A stretch of DNA of 64,000 nt, taken from assembly GCA_011523795.1 (NCBI GenBank), contig WTFY01000006.1, positions 62,001-126,000 on the forward strand, written 5' to 3'. Source of the DNA: Gammaproteobacteria bacterium (GTDB lineage: Bacteria > Pseudomonadota > Gammaproteobacteria > UBA4575). Both the position numbers and the translations under genes were made by a program. Positions 62,923 through 64,000 of the stretch are shown here, piece by piece. The notes under the pieces are model-generated. The model was given only the letters and a program-made list of their open reading frames with translations, had not been told where the DNA came from and did not search any database. The first letter of the stretch is position 1. Each line of letters begins with the position of its first letter.

Positions 62923-63399
62923 ATGAATTTGAATACAGACCCATTTGGCATAGTGCCGATCGTAAAGCCGGTCATCACAGGAATGGGTTATGAACTTTGG
63001 GGGCTGGAGTGCCAGGCAGGTATAAGGTCAGCAAAAGTCAGGGTATATATTGATGGGGCTAACGGAATTACTCTTGAGGATTGTTCACAAGTAAGTGAGC
63101 AGATAAGTGCCGTGCTTGATGTGGAGGACCTGATTCACATGCCTTACACCTTGGAGATTTCCTCACCAGGCATCAACCGTTCATTGTTCACTGTTGAACA
63201 GATTCAGGCTGCTGTGGGCCGCAAGATAAAGGTAAAGACCTCATGGCCCCTTGAAGGGCGAAAGAATTTTAGCGGAATTTTGGAGCGCGTAGGTGAAATG
63301 GGTTTAGAAATAAGAGTGCAGGAGAATGCTTCGTGTACAGTCCCGCTGAATGCTGTCAGGAATGCAAAGCTGGATGAAGAAATCCAGTTTCAAAATTGA
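62923..63399 (+). CDS. rimP: Ribosome maturation factor RimP
   Basis: 158 residues from the ATG at 62923. Two-domain pattern: GYELWGLECQAGIRSAKVRV, YIDGANGITLEDCSQVSEQI and YTLEISSPGINRSLFTVEQI, then a small SH3-like C-domain (NFSGILERVG). It helps assemble the 30S subunit. The start is preceded by the terminator-like hairpin and not by a strong ribosome site, so translation may be weak. Confidence 0.93.
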   Translation: MNLNTDPFGIVPIVKPVITGMGYELWGLECQAGIRSAKVRVYIDGANGITLEDCSQVSEQISAVLDVEDLIHMPYTLEISSPGINRSLFTVEQIQAAVGRKIKVKTSWPLEGRKNFSGILERVGEMGLEIRVQENASCTVPLNAVRNAKLDEEIQFQN

Positions 63400-63415
63400 T
63401 TTGAGTTATACAAGC

Positions 63416-64000
63416 ATGAATAAAGAAATTTTGCTGGTAGTCGATACAGTTTCGAATGAAAAGGGTGTCGATAAGGAAATCATCTTTGAGGCGATTGAGG
63501 CTGCACTGGCTACCGCCACACGGAAAAAACACGGCTTGGAAATGGATGTGCGCGTTGCGATTGATCGTGAGTCTGGTGACTATGATGCCTTCAGACGCTG
63601 GCTGGTGATGGACGACGAGGATCCTGAATTTGAATCACCAGACAGACAGACCCTATACAGTTATGCCCGCGAAAAGCACCCTGATATCACGGTGGGCCAG
63701 TATATAGAGATACCGATTGAGTCCGTCTCTTTCGGCCGGATATCTGCACATACTGCAAAACAGGTCATTGTTCAGAAAGTGCGTGAAGCAGAAAGGATGC
63801 AGGTTGTGGATGCATTCAGAGACCGTGTCGGTGAATTGATCATGGGGGTGGTCAAACGTTCCGACCATTCCGGAACTTACGTGGACCTGGGTGGAAATGC
63901 GGAGGGATATATTCCACGTGAACAGATGGTACCAAGAGAAATCGTCCGTCCTGGTGATCGGATACGAGCATACTTGCGTGAGGTCTGTGAGGAGACACGG
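63416..64000 (+). CDS. nusA: Transcription factor NusA (5' part, cut by window edge)
   Basis: 195 codons are visible from the ATG at 63416, 17 nt after rimP. The NusA N-domain reads NKEILLVVDTVSNEKGVDKE, IIFEAIEAALATATRKKHG and the S1 domain begins GELIMGVVKRSDHSGTYVDL. KH domains lie beyond the window. NusA binds RNA polymerase and controls pausing, termination and antitermination; rimP-nusA(-infB) is its usual operon. Confidence 0.95.
   Translation, partial: MNKEILLVVDTVSNEKGVDKEIIFEAIEAALATATRKKHGLEMDVRVAIDRESGDYDAFRRWLVMDDEDPEFESPDRQTLYSYAREKHPDITVGQYIEIPIESVSFGRISAHTAKQVIVQKVREAERMQVVDAFRDRVGELIMGVVKRSDHSGTYVDLGGNAEGYIPREQMVPREIVRPGDRIRAYLREVCEETR

Noticed and set aside
1-64000. CRISPR array
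   Set aside because: No run of regularly spaced short repeats and no cas genes were found; the interspersed repeat at 169-8247 is spread between genes and not arrayed.

Overview
The window looks like a chromosome segment of a gammaproteobacterium-type Gram-negative bacterium. It has a complete 14-gene complex I operon with separate nuoC and nuoD, several outer-membrane beta-barrels, a sigma-54-dependent activator and the start of a rimP-nusA operon. The species cannot be named from the sequence alone. GC content is moderate in the core; the stretch at about 34.5-48 kb is visibly AT-richer.

Layout. (1) 0-12 kb is an envelope region: a secreted amidohydrolase, an OmpA/opacity-type barrel, two paralogous approximately 390-residue outer-membrane proteins in opposite orientation, a tandem universal stress protein, a Spy/CpxP-like small periplasmic protein, a Cache-domain autotransporter, an aldehyde dehydrogenase and an exported rhodanese. 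Five copies of an approximately 80-nt interspersed repeat ending in a conserved TTGAC(A) box sit between these genes. (2) 12-14.8 kb: a FadL-family porin, an SRPBCC protein and a short-chain dehydrogenase remnant. (3) 15.0-29.5 kb: nuoA to nuoN in canonical order. (4) 29.6-48.4 kb: an integrative element in the 3' end of an initiator tRNA gene. It is bounded by direct repeats and paired arm-type motifs at both ends. It encodes a P4-type integrase, a decayed and an intact alpA, a second tyrosine recombinase preceded by a promoter and a structured non-coding stretch, and a cargo that looks like a defence island. That cargo is a trypsin-like protease; a tightly overlapping operon of a DGQHR protein, an unknown helical protein and a D12-class adenine methylase; a type I restriction-modification operon with an Abi_C-type gene between hsdS and hsdR; a HEPN-like protein; and a conserved-looking unknown. 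(5) 48.4-51.6 kb is a scarred junction: an IS5-type transposase tail, a frameshifted Spy-like pseudogene, a secreted ankyrin protein, a degenerate beta-hydroxyacid dehydrogenase and a small HTH protein. (6) 51.6-60.9 kb is a flavin and probable C1-sulfur (dimethyl sulfone type) locus: flavin reductase, sigma-54 activator, a textbook sigma-54 promoter in front of a periplasmic binding protein, ribBA, an EF-Ts N-domain microprotein, an SfnG-like monooxygenase, an FMN reductase with a decayed duplicate, and an OsmC protein. (7) 61-64 kb: a dihydrolipoyl dehydrogenase with its own lipoyl domain, then rimP and nusA, which runs off the window.

How the genes work together. The nuo genes are packed with short gaps or overlaps and make one respiratory complex. 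In the element, the restriction and methylation genes, the HEPN and Abi_C proteins and the protease fit a mobile anti-phage arsenal; the DGQHR-unknown-methylase operon is the best candidate for an undescribed system. In the flavin locus, RibBA would supply flavin, the reductases FMNH2 and the monooxygenase would consume it, with the sigma-54 activator controlling at least the binding protein. Functional links in these two regions are inferred from family membership and gene order.
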